A stretch of 64,000 nt of DNA from Aquilaria yunnanensis (Eukaryota > Streptophyta > Magnoliopsida > Malvales > Thymelaeaceae): NCBI GenBank assembly GCA_039654915.1, contig CM077598.1:78892041-78956040 (forward strand). Reading direction: 5' to 3'. The position numbers and the translations under genes are program-made. The notes under the pieces were generated by a model, which made no database searches, was not told where the DNA came from, and was given only the letters and a program-made list of their open reading frames with translations. This document shows positions 32,162 through 41,430 of the stretch, piece after piece (position 1 is the first letter of the stretch; the number at the start of each line of letters is the position of its first letter).

Positions 32162-33306
32162 GTCTTTCGGCGAGTAGGCAAACAGATCTTTAGCAGAAAG
32201 GATACAAGATTTTCCTTGTCACCTTTGGCCAAGCTATTCCCTATTCGGGTAGATTGTCCTGGGACAAGATCTACTGCTTCCATTTCTGCTTCTGCGGGAT
32301 CTCCTTCTATGCCTTTCTCCTGCGCCTTTGCCTCCACCGTTTGTGTAGAGTTGTTTGCCGGAGCCTTTCGTGCTTTTACAAACACCTTTCTTACCTCGGC
32401 TTGGTCGATAAAGACCTCTGCATCTCCATCCTTGGTGGCGAATGTGACAGTCAAGTACTTCACATCGGGGCGAATGTGCAGGTTCCCCTGGGTCTGCCTT
32501 CCAAGGATGGCGTTGTACGAAGACGGGACGTCCATGACGATGAATCTTGCCATTGTGGACGCGTACAACTCAGCTGCTCCGTCTACCGAAGTGCCTTTCA
32601 TCATCAAGGGGAGGTCGATCCATCCGAGGACGGGTAGTTCGGATGGCCCAACGCCGAAGGTGGGCGTGGTGACAGGTTTAAGCTCGCTGCTGGAGATGCC
32701 CAAGCTCGGCAGTAAGTGCGAGAATAGGACGTCAGCATTTGAGCCATCATCAAGCAACACTCTCTTGACGTCCCAGTTCCCTATTCTCGCCATTATCAGC
32801 AGCGGGTCGTCGTGGGGGAAGACGACGGTGGAGCCATCTTTGCGAGCCAGTTTCTTTGATGGACTTTGATACTCCATAACTGCAATTTCTCTGGCCTTCC
32901 GCTTTCTTTCCGAGGATGGGAGCCCCGTGGTGATGGTTTGGATGACCCCTACTGGAGGTGGAAGGCGCCTTTTTGGACTTCTGTTTCTCCGCCTGTCGGA
33001 GTCATAGTCCTCATTTTCGGCCCTCTCTTCCTCCTCTTTTCTGCCTTTTGGGGAGGGCATCCGCAGGTATTTGCGAAGTTGGCCCTGTTTGATCAGCGAC
33101 TCTATGTACTTCTTCAGCTGGAAGCAGTCTTCGGTGTCATGACCGTGGTCGCGATGAAACTGGCAGAACTTCTTGGCATTCTTCTTATTATCGGCGGCCA
33201 TGGCCTTTGGCCACCGAATCTGCGTCCCTTGCCTTTCCAGCGCCATGAGAATGTTGGTCCGTGTCGTGCTCAAGGGCGTGAAACTTTGAGGTTTCCTTCC
33301 TCGCAT
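32149..33306 (-). CDS. Tat gag C-terminus and aspartic protease segment
   Basis: 385 codons, in frame with the gag segment upstream from which one TGA (33316-33318) separates it. It opens with a basic linker, then KFCQFHRDHGHDTEDCFQLK, a His/Cys-containing segment that takes the place of the nucleocapsid knuckle in this lineage, then an R/K/E-rich stretch. The protease is around residues 165-300: HDDPLLIMARIG, VLLDDGSNADVLF (catalytic Asp in DDGS rather than the usual DTG), YNAILGRQ. The segment ends ICLPTRRKTCQE out of frame. The outer copy reads NKDLFAYSPKDMP here, so a 7-base deletion near 32198 shifted the frame. Confidence 0.85.
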   Translation of the reverse strand: MRGRKPQSFTPLSTTRTNILMALERQGTQIRWPKAMAADNKKNAKKFCQFHRDHGHDTEDCFQLKKYIESLIKQGQLRKYLRMPSPKGRKEEEERAENEDYDSDRRRNRSPKRRLPPPVGVIQTITTGLPSSERKRKAREIAVMEYQSPSKKLARKDGSTVVFPHDDPLLIMARIGNWDVKRVLLDDGSNADVLFSHLLPSLGISSSELKPVTTPTFGVGPSELPVLGWIDLPLMMKGTSVDGAAELYASTMARFIVMDVPSSYNAILGRQTQGNLHIRPDVKYLTVTFATKDGDAEVFIDQAEVRKVFVKARKAPANNSTQTVEAKAQEKGIEGDPAEAEMEAVDLVPGQSTRIGNSLAKGDKENLVSFLLKICLPTRRKTCQE

Positions 33307-33315
33307 TCGTCGTGG

Positions 33316-34389
33316 TCAGCCTGTGTGTTCAGAAAGATGTCGAGCTTGCTGACTAGACCCTTCGGCGTGGTGATGATCAGACTTCGGCCCCGCCATCCTC
33401 AATTCCTCGGCTGTCATGTGCTGCTCTGCCCTTCGGTAAAATTCTCCGAGGGTCTCCGGGGGGTCCTTTGAGAACTCGTAGAACAGCTGTGAGTCACGCC
33501 GAAGGCCCCGTGTCACAGCGAGGATGCGGATTTCGGGCCGGAAGTCCGGGACGCTGAGTGCTTCCCTATTGAATCGTTCGACATAGTCTCGGATTGTCTC
33601 TCCGTTTCTCTGCTCTATGTCGAACATCTGCACAGGCTTTTTGGCCGTCGGCCTGCTCCCAATGAACTGCTGGGTGAAGGCTGTGGACAACTCCTGGAAC
33701 TCAGTGATAGTCCCTGGGGGCAAGGAATTGTACCGTGCTGTTGCTGGGCCCGTGAGGGTGACTTCGAAGCATTTGCACATGGTAGCGTCATCAGCTCCGT
33801 GCATTATCATGCTCCGTCTGTACTTCGTCAGATGGGCCTGTGGATCAGTCCGGCCATCATAGATCTCCAGCCTAGGCACTCTGAAGTCGCCTGGCATAGC
33901 TGCCTCAACGACGGCGCGAATAAACGGGGAGTCATCTTCGCATAATGCCCCCGACAGCCTGTCCCAAACGGGTTTTCTGGCCACTTGCTTCTCCACTCTG
34001 TCCAGCCGTGCCAATATCCTTTCCATAAGCACAGTGGCGCTAGGACCATTTTCGCGGGAGGGAGATCGACGGTGCCTCTTCGGGGAGCGAGTTCGGCGCG
34101 GAGGGGTCAGGGACCTCGCCTCGGGCGACGAACTGCTTCGCTGTGAGACTCTCGGTCGCTTGGACCCGGTTTGTCCCACAGGCCGTTTCCCGAGGGCTAT
34201 ATCTTCTGTGGATGATTCTCCGCGAGGCTCTCCACTTCCTGAACTGCGGTATGTAGACTTGGGGCTTCTCTCCCGAGGGCGTGCTGATGAGGAGGGTTTC
34301 TGGGCCTGTGACTGCTGTGGCCATCTTCGGTCAATCTGCTGAGTCATTTCAGCAACGACCGAGCGCTGAAAGTCCCTCAAGAAGCTCAT
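33316..34389 (-). CDS. gag: Tat Gag (capsid) segment
   Basis: First canonical candidate start is the ATG at 34389 (MSFLRDFQRSVVAEMTQQ). The open frame, however, continues upstream through the PBS into the LTR (to 34647), and that upstream protein sequence is similar in the outer copy, so translation may begin earlier. The N-terminal ~150 residues are S/P/R-rich (nuclear-localisation-like RSPKRHRRSPSREN). The capsid core follows: PRLEIYDGRTDPQAHLTKYR, ATARYNSLPPGTI, FTQQFIGSRPTAKK and NGETIRDYVERFNREAL, the retrotrans_gag signature. It ends at an in-frame TGA (33316-33318), probably from an Arg CGA. Gag would assemble the virus-like particle; this truncated form lacks the C-terminal region. 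Confidence 0.88.
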   Translation of the reverse strand: MSFLRDFQRSVVAEMTQQIDRRWPQQSQAQKPSSSARPRERSPKSTYRSSGSGEPRGESSTEDIALGKRPVGQTGSKRPRVSQRSSSSPEARSLTPPRRTRSPKRHRRSPSRENGPSATVLMERILARLDRVEKQVARKPVWDRLSGALCEDDSPFIRAVVEAAMPGDFRVPRLEIYDGRTDPQAHLTKYRRSMIMHGADDATMCKCFEVTLTGPATARYNSLPPGTITEFQELSTAFTQQFIGSRPTAKKPVQMFDIEQRNGETIRDYVERFNREALSVPDFRPEIRILAVTRGLRRDSQLFYEFSKDPPETLGEFYRRAEQHMTAEELRMAGPKSDHHHAEGSSQQARHLSEHTG

Positions 34390-34537
34390 GGTGATTACCA
34401 GAGGGCGGTCTTCCTCGGGCGTAGAAGTCTCTGGGAATGTCTGCTCAGCGGCCGGTTGTATCTCAGGCGCGGACGAGGACCTTGGGAGTCCTTTGTCCTT
34501 AGAACGCCGAGTCTCAACGACGGCGATTTGCGAGCGG

Positions 34538-34556
34538 GTTCCCACAGACGGCGCCA
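34538..34556 (-). other. Primer-binding site of inner Tat element
   Basis: The minus strand reads TGGCGCCGTCTGTGGGAAC starting two bases inside the 5' LTR. This is the PBS typical of Tat/Ogre-type elements; which tRNA it matches was not verified. The outer element has the same site with two changes (40160-40178). Confidence 0.8.
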
Positions 34557-34558
34557 AA

Positions 34559-35425
34559 TGATGGCCTGGGGCCTCATCGTTGTGAGTCATGATGACTGTT
34601 GAAGAGACTTCTAGGAGGAAGAACGCCTGGAAGGTGGATCGCCCCAAGGAGAGTACCTGAAAAGCTGGTAAACAGGGTTAGGAGGCCCCCGGAGTGTTTT
34701 TCCGGGGGGGGAGCCTCCGACGCCCAAGTCAGTGGTGGCCGAAAAAAGGAGAAAGTCACTAGCTCAAAGAGAAAGGCAGAAAGGTCTCGCCTGGTATTTT
34801 ATCAGAGTGTGGAAGCTGTATCTCCGGCCAACCAACCTCCTGTCAAGTATTTATTTCCTGTATATATAGGAATACCTAGCCCGTTCAGATCATGACACGT
34901 GTGCGGTCGGATGCTCCTGAACTTCTGGGCGTAGGGGACAGATAGTTGGTAACCAGATGGCCTCGAGCCTTGTGCTGAGACGGGCCATGATGTGATTCTG
35001 ATGGCGTCTGCGCGTCAGGGTAGCTTTTTACGTCTGTGGTGGGACGTGTCAGAGGCTTCCTTAAATGCTTCCTTAAATGCTCCTGCCGTACTCCCGAGGT
35101 CCCTGGGCGAGGTCGTCCTCTAGTTCGGACAGAGCCTCTTCGGGAAGCATACCCTCAGTTTGGGGGTTCCCAGTTCCAAGGGGTTCCGCCTTCGGGAATA
35201 TCATGTTCGGGCAACAATGTCTGGTGCCACTTTTCCGAAGGCGCGCTGTTCACAACCTTGGGGGGCGAATAGAGTCCTCAAGTTTTACTGGCGTGCCGAG
35301 GCTCGGAGCTCTCCGGCTATCTCCCGAGGTGCATGATTCCACCTGCTCCCGAGAAGCGCCAGTTCTTTTGGCCATTGTTGTGGCAGGGTGTTCGGCCAGA
35401 TTGAGGCGATAGCCTTTGGCTATCA
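34559..35425 (-). repeat. 5' LTR of inner Tat element
   Basis: 867 bp, about 22 differences from 24273-25140 by eye. Minus-strand TATATATA at 34861-34868 is the likely promoter for gag-pol. Downstream in R/U5 lies the CTTGGGCGTCGGAGGCTCC block (minus strand, about 34712-34731). The 3' end (34559-34647) is open in the gag frame. Confidence 0.92.
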
Positions 35426-37945
35426 CCAAGGTTGGTAGTGAATTCCTGGAACCCCTTATTAGTAAATTGGGAACCATTATCAGCTACTATCACCCTTGGA
35501 ACACCAAATCTTCATATGATGTTCTTCCAGACAAATTTATGTATGTCCCTTGTCGATATTGCTGTTAAAGGCTCTGCCTCGATCTAATTGGTGAAGTAGT
35601 CTACTACGACTACACAAAATTTCGCTCCTCCGGGAGCTGTTAGGAGAGGCCCAATGAGGTCTATACCCCATACGGCAAAGGGGCAGGGGTAGTTTGCCAA
35701 AGTTATGACTTCCGAGGGTATTCTCTGGACAGGAGTGTGTCCCTAGCAGTTGTCGCATTTCTAGATGAACTGCCTTGCATCCTTCCTCAAGGTAGGCCAA
35801 AAGTATCCCTGCCAGAGTAATACCCCGGCAAGGGCATCAGTTCCTATGTGAGAACCATAGGCTCCCTCATGGACTTCTTTGAGGATGATCTCAACATCTT
35901 CTTCGCTGACACACCTCTATAACGGACTTGCATACCCTTGCCAGTACTGCTTTTCCCCAATCAGGAAGTGTCTTCCTGAGCGCTTTCACACTTTTGTGAC
36001 TTGGAGAGGATCTTCAGAAAGTTTCGACGTTGTGAGGCATTTCTTGATATGGTCTTTCCACCCTCTTCCCGAGGTTGCTATTCACATTACCACCACACTT
36101 GGCTGATACAGTACCTTAGTGGACTTTTTGGATTTCGCTAGAGTATCAGCTTCCATATTGTCTCACCGAGGTACATTTTCTATATGTACCACGTCAAACT
36201 CCTGGATGAGCTATAAGGGCTTTATATTCGGTGACAATGTTGGTGACATTCAATCCGAATTTGATGGCCTTCCTGGCTTCCATACTTTCGGGACCACGGA
36301 GGATTACTCCAATTCCTTGGTGTTCGGAACCTGAGGCTCCATCAACAAAGAGTGTCCACTCAGGTTCATCTTTTCTGAGGTTTTCCAGGGTATCCTCAGT
36401 TTTTGGGACATCGGCAATGAAGTTTGCCAATGCTTGGGCCTTTATTGCCCTTCTCGGCTCATAGGTGATGCCGTACTCTTCAAGCTTAATGCACCATTTT
36501 GACAGTCTTCCTGAGTAGTCTACCTTTCTCATGACATCTCAATGAGGTAGGTTACTTCTGACCATGATGGCGTGCCCTTGGAAGTAAGGTCGTAACCATC
36601 TACTTCACAGTACTAGGGCATAGATGGCCTTTTGTAGAAGAGGGTACCTGACTTCGGCACCAAGCAGGGACTTACTCACATAATACACTGGCCATTGCTT
36701 TCCTCCCTCTTCCTTTACTAACACTGAGCTTACTGCCTTTTCAGTGACGGCGAGGTAAAGGATGAGGGGTTCACCCTCCCGCAGCTGCCGAAGTGTCGGC
36801 AGACGGATTAGGTAGCTTTTGAGCTCATCCTAAGCCTTTTGGCAGTCTTTATTCTAAGGGTGTTCCTTGGAACTGAAGTCACCTTCTTTTTTTGCTGCTT
36901 TGGTGAGCACTTTGAAGAAAGGGAGGCACCTATCCCCATATCTAGAGATGAATCTGCTAAGGGCCATGATTCTCCCCGTGAGTCTTTGCATGTCCTTTGT
37001 TATTGTGGGAGTTCAGAATCCTAGTAGCGCGTTAAGCTTTTCTAGGTTGGCATCGATACCTTTTTTCGATACCATGAATCCGAGGAACTTGCCCGCATGT
37101 ACTCCAAATACGCACTTCTCAAGATTGAGATGAATTCCGAATTCTCAAAGTCTCTGGAATGTTTCCTTTAAGTCTAAGACATGATTACTAGGCAATTTTC
37201 TCTTAACTATCATATCGTCGACATATACTTCTATATTTCTCCCAATTTGGGAGTCGAACACCCTGTTCATCAGCCTTTGGTACGTGGCCCCTGCATTCTT
37301 AAGGCCGAAGGGCATTCTGATGTAGCAGTAGGTCCCGACTTCAGTGATGAAGGCGGTGTTTTCCTCATCTTCGGGATCCATCCAGATTTGGTGGTATCCA
37401 CTGAAGGCGTTAAGGAAGCTAAGTAGACCATATTCGGCGGTTGAGTCCACCAATTGATATATCGATGGGAGAGGATACGAATCCTTGGGACAGGCATCGT
37501 TTACATTTTGGAAGTCGATGCACATTCGGAGTTTATCACCCCTTTCCTTTGTGGCAATGACAACATTGCTAAGCCATTCAGGGCACCTGACCTTTCTTAT
37601 TACGCCTGCCTCCATTAACCGTTAGACTTCGGCTCTGACAAAGTTGTTCTTATGCGCTGATAGGCTGTGCTTTTTTTGCCGAACAGGCTTCACCTCTGGG
37701 TGCACTTTAAGGCTATGTTGAATTATCTGATGGTCTACCCTCGGCATATCCTTCGGAGAGTAGGCAAATAGATCTTTGTTCATTAATAGAAAAGATAAAA
37801 TTTTTTGCTTGTCACCTTCGGCCAGTTGTTTCCCCACTCGAGTACTTCGGCCTGGGACTAGTTCTACATCCTCTATTTCTATTTTTTCGAAGTCACCAAC
37901 TCCTTCTCCTATTGCCTTTTTAGCGAGTATGCTCTTTTCTTCCAA
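35426..37945 (-). pseudogene. Outer Tat pol: RT, RNase H, second RNase H, integrase start (relic)
   Basis: Homologous to the inner pol and read leftwards. RT at 37615-37145 (LRMCIDFQNVNDACPKD, MPFGLKNAGATYQR, YVDDMIVKR). RT-RNase H thumb and connection at 37140-36600 with several stops. Second RNase H at 36532-36194 (LFVDGASGSEHQG, TNIVTEYKALI; the AEYEAL Glu context is changed). Integrase zinc and core at about 35850-35431 (VIVADNGSQFTNKGFQEF), including a Cys-to-TGA change at 35512-35514. It stops at the inner insertion and continues at 24272. An upstream segment (37945-37622) contains DLFAYSPKDMP, the part that is frameshifted in the inner copy. Confidence 0.88.
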
Positions 37946-38676
37946 AATCTATGCATGAACTTTCATTGGACCTTGTCTTGCCTTCATGAAGACTTTCCTC
38001 ACCTCAGCTTCATCAATGAATATCTTTTCATCCCCTTCTTTCGTGCCGAAGGTGACTGTTAAGTATTTCACATCTGGACGAATATGGAGATTTCCTTGTG
38101 TCTGCTTTCCAAGGATGGCATTTTATGAAGAAGGGACATCTATTACAATGAACCTTGTCATTGTTGAGCCAAAGAGCTCTTTCTTGTCCTAAACCGAAGT
38201 TCCCCTTAGCATCAAGGGCAGGTCAATCCACTCGAACACGGGGAGTTTGGAGGGACCTACACTGAATGTAGGGGAAGTAACGGGTTTAAGATCACCCTTG
38301 GAGATGCCCAAGCTTAGCAACAGGTGGGAGAACAGAACATTGGCATTGGAACCATCATCAATGAGCACTCTTTCGACGTCCCAACTCTCTATCCTTGCCA
38401 TGATTAGGATGGGATCATCATGAGGGAACTTCACAGCAGACCTATCTTTCTGAACAAGCTTGTTCGCTGGGTTCCGAACTCGATCATTGAGATTTCCTGG
38501 ACTTTCCTTTTTCTATCGGCTAAGGGTATCCCAGTGGTGATTGTCTGGATTACTCCCTCCAGAGGTGGTGGGTGCTTTCTAGGACTTCGATTCTAATGTC
38601 GATTAGAATCATAGTCCTCATCTTCCACTTTTCTTTCTTCTTCCCTTCTTACTTTGGGGGATGGCATTTGCAGGTA
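37946..38676 (-). pseudogene. Outer Tat protease region (relic)
   Basis: Minus frame 38434-38189 has HDDPILIMARIES, VLIDDGSNANVLF (DDGS catalytic site) and FEWIDLPLMLRGTSV. It is followed after a stop by sequence matching YNAILGRQTQGNLHIRPDVK and FIDEAEVRKVFMKA (38120-37980). The region between 38434 and 38676 is the eroded basic linker. Arrangement as in the inner element. Confidence 0.8.
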
Positions 38677-40159
38677 TCACCGTAGATGGCCTTCTTTGAT
38701 TAGAGATTCAATGTAATATTTCAGCTGGAAATAGTCCTCGGTGTCATGACCATGGTCTCGATGAAACTGGCAAAACTTCTTCATGTTCTTCTTATTCTTC
38801 GAGGTCATGGCCTTCGGACGTTGGATAGTAGTCCCTTGCCTTTCCATGGCCATCAGTATGTTTTTCCTTGTGGTGTTCAGGGGAGTGAACGACACTGGAA
38901 TCTTGCCTCTTTGTTTCCGAGGTGCACCTCCACCCTCGGTAGGATACCGAGAGTGGTGACTCTGACCTTCGAAGTGATGGTGACCGGACTTCGGGCCCAC
39001 CATCCTTAATTCCTCAACTGTCATGTGTTGTTCAGCCCTTTGGTAAAATTCTCCCAAGGTGTCCGGGGGATCTTTGGAGAACTCATAGAAGAGTTGTGAA
39101 TTTCTCTGAAGTCCTTTGATCATGGTGAGGATGCGAATTTCGGGGCGGAAGTCAGGCATGCTCAGGGCTTCTCGGTTGAACCTCTCAACATAGTCCCGAA
39201 TGGTTTCCTTATTCTTTTGGGCTATGTCAAACATTTGGACCAGCATCTTCGCCATCGGCTTACTTCCGATGAACTGCTAGGTGAATGAGGTGGATAACTC
39301 CTGGAAGCACATTATGGTTCCGGGAGCCAGGCAATTATACCACGCAGTTGCTAGCCCTGAAAGGGTGACTTCAAAGCATTTGCAGAGGGTTGCATCATCA
39401 GCACCGTGCAACACCATGCTGCGCCTATACTTTGTCAAGTTAGCTTGGAGGTCACTACGCCCATCATATGTTTCCAGGCGAGGTACTCAGAAGTCACTCG
39501 GCATAGGTGCCTCTACCATTGCACGGATAAAAGGTGACTCTTCTCTGGTGAACGTCTCCGACAACCTTGACCAAACAGGCTTCCAGGAGATCTATCTTTA
39601 TACCTTTTCCAAGCTCTCTAGGATCTTCTCCATAAGGGTGGTAGCACTGTCTTCTGCTTGCTGTCTAGTTGCCGCCGGTGACGGAGAGCAATCTCTCCTT
39701 TTTGGAGAGTAACTTCATCACCGGGGGGACTAGGATCTCTAATACGGGGACGATCTTTGCCGACAGGAAGTCTTAGGTTCTTTTGACATAGTTTCTCCCG
39801 TGCAATGTCCTCTGGAAGGTACATGCTCCGTTGAAGACTCATCGTAAGAGCCCCCGCTTACAGAGCTCTGACGTGGTAACTTTGGGCTCCTCTATTGCCA
39901 GGTGGTAAGAGAAGGTGCCCTTCCCCCGGGAGGTGGTTGTGACCACCTTTGGTTGAGCTGTTGGGTCATTTCAGCCCTAATAGAGCGCTGAAAGTCCCAC
40001 AGAAAGCTCATTGTGACCGTCAGAGGATGTTGATCCTCAGGCAAAGAAGTCTTTATCGTAGGTTATTCAATCTCTGTTGGAGCTTCCGGCATAGACTAGG
40101 ACTTCGGGAGTCCCTTGTCCTTAGAACACCAGGTCTGAACAACGGCGACCTGAGAGGGA
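38677..40159 (-). pseudogene. Outer Tat gag (relic)
   Basis: The best-preserved part, 39255-38677, carries NKETIRDYVERFNREALSMP, FYEFSKDPPDTLGEFYQRAE and KFCQFHRDHGHDTEDYFQLK, where the last Cys of the inner copy is Tyr. 39620-39280 gives the capsid N-part with stops, and 40000-39700 the S/R-rich head. Similarity to the inner copy continues upstream of the ATG at about 40012 to the PBS (SVGTPSQVAVVQTW), supporting translation from further upstream in this family. Confidence 0.8.
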
Positions 40160-40178
40160 GTTCCCACAGATGGCACCA
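40160..40178 (-). other. Primer-binding site of outer Tat element
   Basis: The minus strand reads TGGTGCCATCTGTGGGAAC, two transitions from the inner element's TGGCGCC form. The changes could be CpG decay (CG to TG and CG to CA). Two bases from the LTR end. Confidence 0.75.
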
Positions 40179-40180
40179 AA

Positions 40181-41103
40181 TGATGCCCGGCAGCATGCTC
40201 GTTGTATGACATGTTGGCCTGAGGGAGAGACTTTCGGTGTGAAGGTGCCTGAAAGAGAGACTTCTGGTAGGATGGTATCTACAAGACTTTGAAGAACAGT
40301 GGTTAGAGACTCCCCAGAATGTGTTTCCAGGGGAGGAGCCTCCGATGCCCAAGTCAGTATTTGAGAGTAAGAGTTGTAAGGAGCAAAGGATGGGGAATAG
40401 CTAGAGTTCTGTCCCTTTTCTTACCAAGGTCCTTCCTAAGTATTTATAGGAGGGTGGAGGGAGGAGGCCGTTTGACACAGCCTGTTCAGATCGTGACACG
40501 TGTTTGATCAGATTTGATTTGTACCCTTGGAGATAGGTATCTCCAGCTGGCCGAAGGCCGTTCTGGCCAGAGGGCAGGGGCATGTGTGAGGTCTCTCTCT
40601 CAGAGCCTCCTTAACCATTTTTGTCATATGTCCGCAAGACCCCTTCAGAGAATGAGACCCTTTCGGGGTATAAGGCTCATTCAAAATAGGAGGCCCCTTC
40701 GGCTCAATATAGCCACCGAGGGCTATTAGGAAAAGCCCTTCGGTAGAGTAGGGCACCTTCAGAAAATGCTTTTCCTTGCCGAGGATGGGGATATACTTTC
40801 CTGAACTTGGTGAGTTCACTATTCTGAAGGTGGTAGTATATAGATTTTCTGAGGTCGATTATGTTACCTACCGAGGGTGGTTGTCGTTCACTGAGGTTGG
40901 TGCTAGGTCTTCCTCGAAGGTGGTTTTTGGCTAGGTGATCTGGAGATCTCGGGGATTTTGGCCCTTCGGTTATAAGGTGGTGTTCTTCCCAAGGATGGTA
41001 AATGCCCCCTCTTTCCTGTGGTTGGTCACTCATGTTTCCCGAGGGTGGTGCTTCTCAAGTCACTTTGAGAAATCTAAAAGGGTTAATAGCCCTTTGGCTA
41101 TCA
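40181..41103 (-). repeat. 5' LTR of outer Tat element
   Basis: 923 bp, TGATGCCCGGC...GGCTATCA. Minus-strand TATAAATA at 40441-40448. Minus-strand CTTGGGCATCGGAGGCTCC block at about 40336-40354. Followed by CCTTC, the target duplication, and then the copia RT frame. Confidence 0.9.
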
Positions 41104-41430
41104 CCTTCTTCAATGGTCATTTTAGTAAGGAGATCTACATAAACAAACCTAGGGGTTGCAGATAGACAATAATACAAAGTGTGCTAGCTTAGGAAGCCCA
41201 CTTATGGGCTGAATCAAGCTTCAAAGTAATGGTACATAAAGTTTCATCATGCAATTGTTGAGCTTTGGTTTTAAGATGTTGCATGTAGAATATTGTTCTT
41301 ATGTCTTGAATTGCAAGAACAAGTTTATTTTGATGTTATTATATGTAGAAGATATCTCATTGGATGGTAATGATTTGAAATACTTCTTAATCATTAAGGA
41401 ATTGTTTTCTTCAAAATTCTTAAAAAGGGG
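41104..41430 (+). pseudogene. Old Ty1/copia element: RT (relic, part 3 of 3)
   Basis: Resumes the RT frame cut at 18853: FFNGHFSKEIYINKPRG is the FLNGxLxEEIYMxQPxG block. ACLRKPTYGLNQASK-like residues follow (with a frameshift), then LLYVEDISLDGND, the YVDDILLxGND catalytic box with the first Asp changed to Glu. Homology to copia fades at about 41425, where gypsy RNase H sequence on the same strand begins. The downstream copia RNase H and its LTR are not seen. Confidence 0.8.

Larger units (their letters stand above)
24273..35425 (-). mobile_element. Inner Tat-lineage Ty3/gypsy element, nearly complete
   Basis: 11.15-kb element with 868/867-bp LTRs (24273-25140, 34559-35425), flanked by perfect CCAAG (24268-24272, 35426-35430) inside the outer element's integrase. 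Minus orientation: PBS beside the right LTR, gag (34.4-33.3 kb), protease (33.3-32.1), RT-RNase H-aRNase H-integrase (32.2-29.1), then an antisense gene (25981-28331) with its own TATA box. About 22 LTR differences by eye (2-3%) show it is younger than its host element. Defects seen: one nonsense codon in gag, a 7-bp deletion between protease and RT, and two lesions in the antisense gene. Otherwise pol is open for 1020 codons. Confidence 0.93.
18854..41103 (-). mobile_element. Outer Tat-lineage Ty3/gypsy element, interrupted by inner Tat element
   Basis: LTRs at 18854-19777 and 40181-41103 (about 920 bp, TGATGCC...CTRTCA), flanked by CCTTT/CCTTC (18849-18853 and 41104-41108). Excision restores ACAACCTTCTTCAATGG, the copia RT reading TTFFNG. 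Orientation is minus: PBS next to the right LTR, gag then pol running leftwards, and an antisense gene between pol and the left (3') LTR. About 11.1 kb once the nested element is removed. The LTRs differ at roughly one base in ten where I compared them, clearly older than the inner insertion. gag and pol are broken by many stops. Two RNase H domains and the antisense ORF support the Tat lineage. Confidence 0.9.

Noticed and set aside
32090..32869. 259-codon plus-strand open frame opposite the Tat protease
   Set aside because: Exact antisense of a conserved coding domain; explained by codon bias of the real gene.
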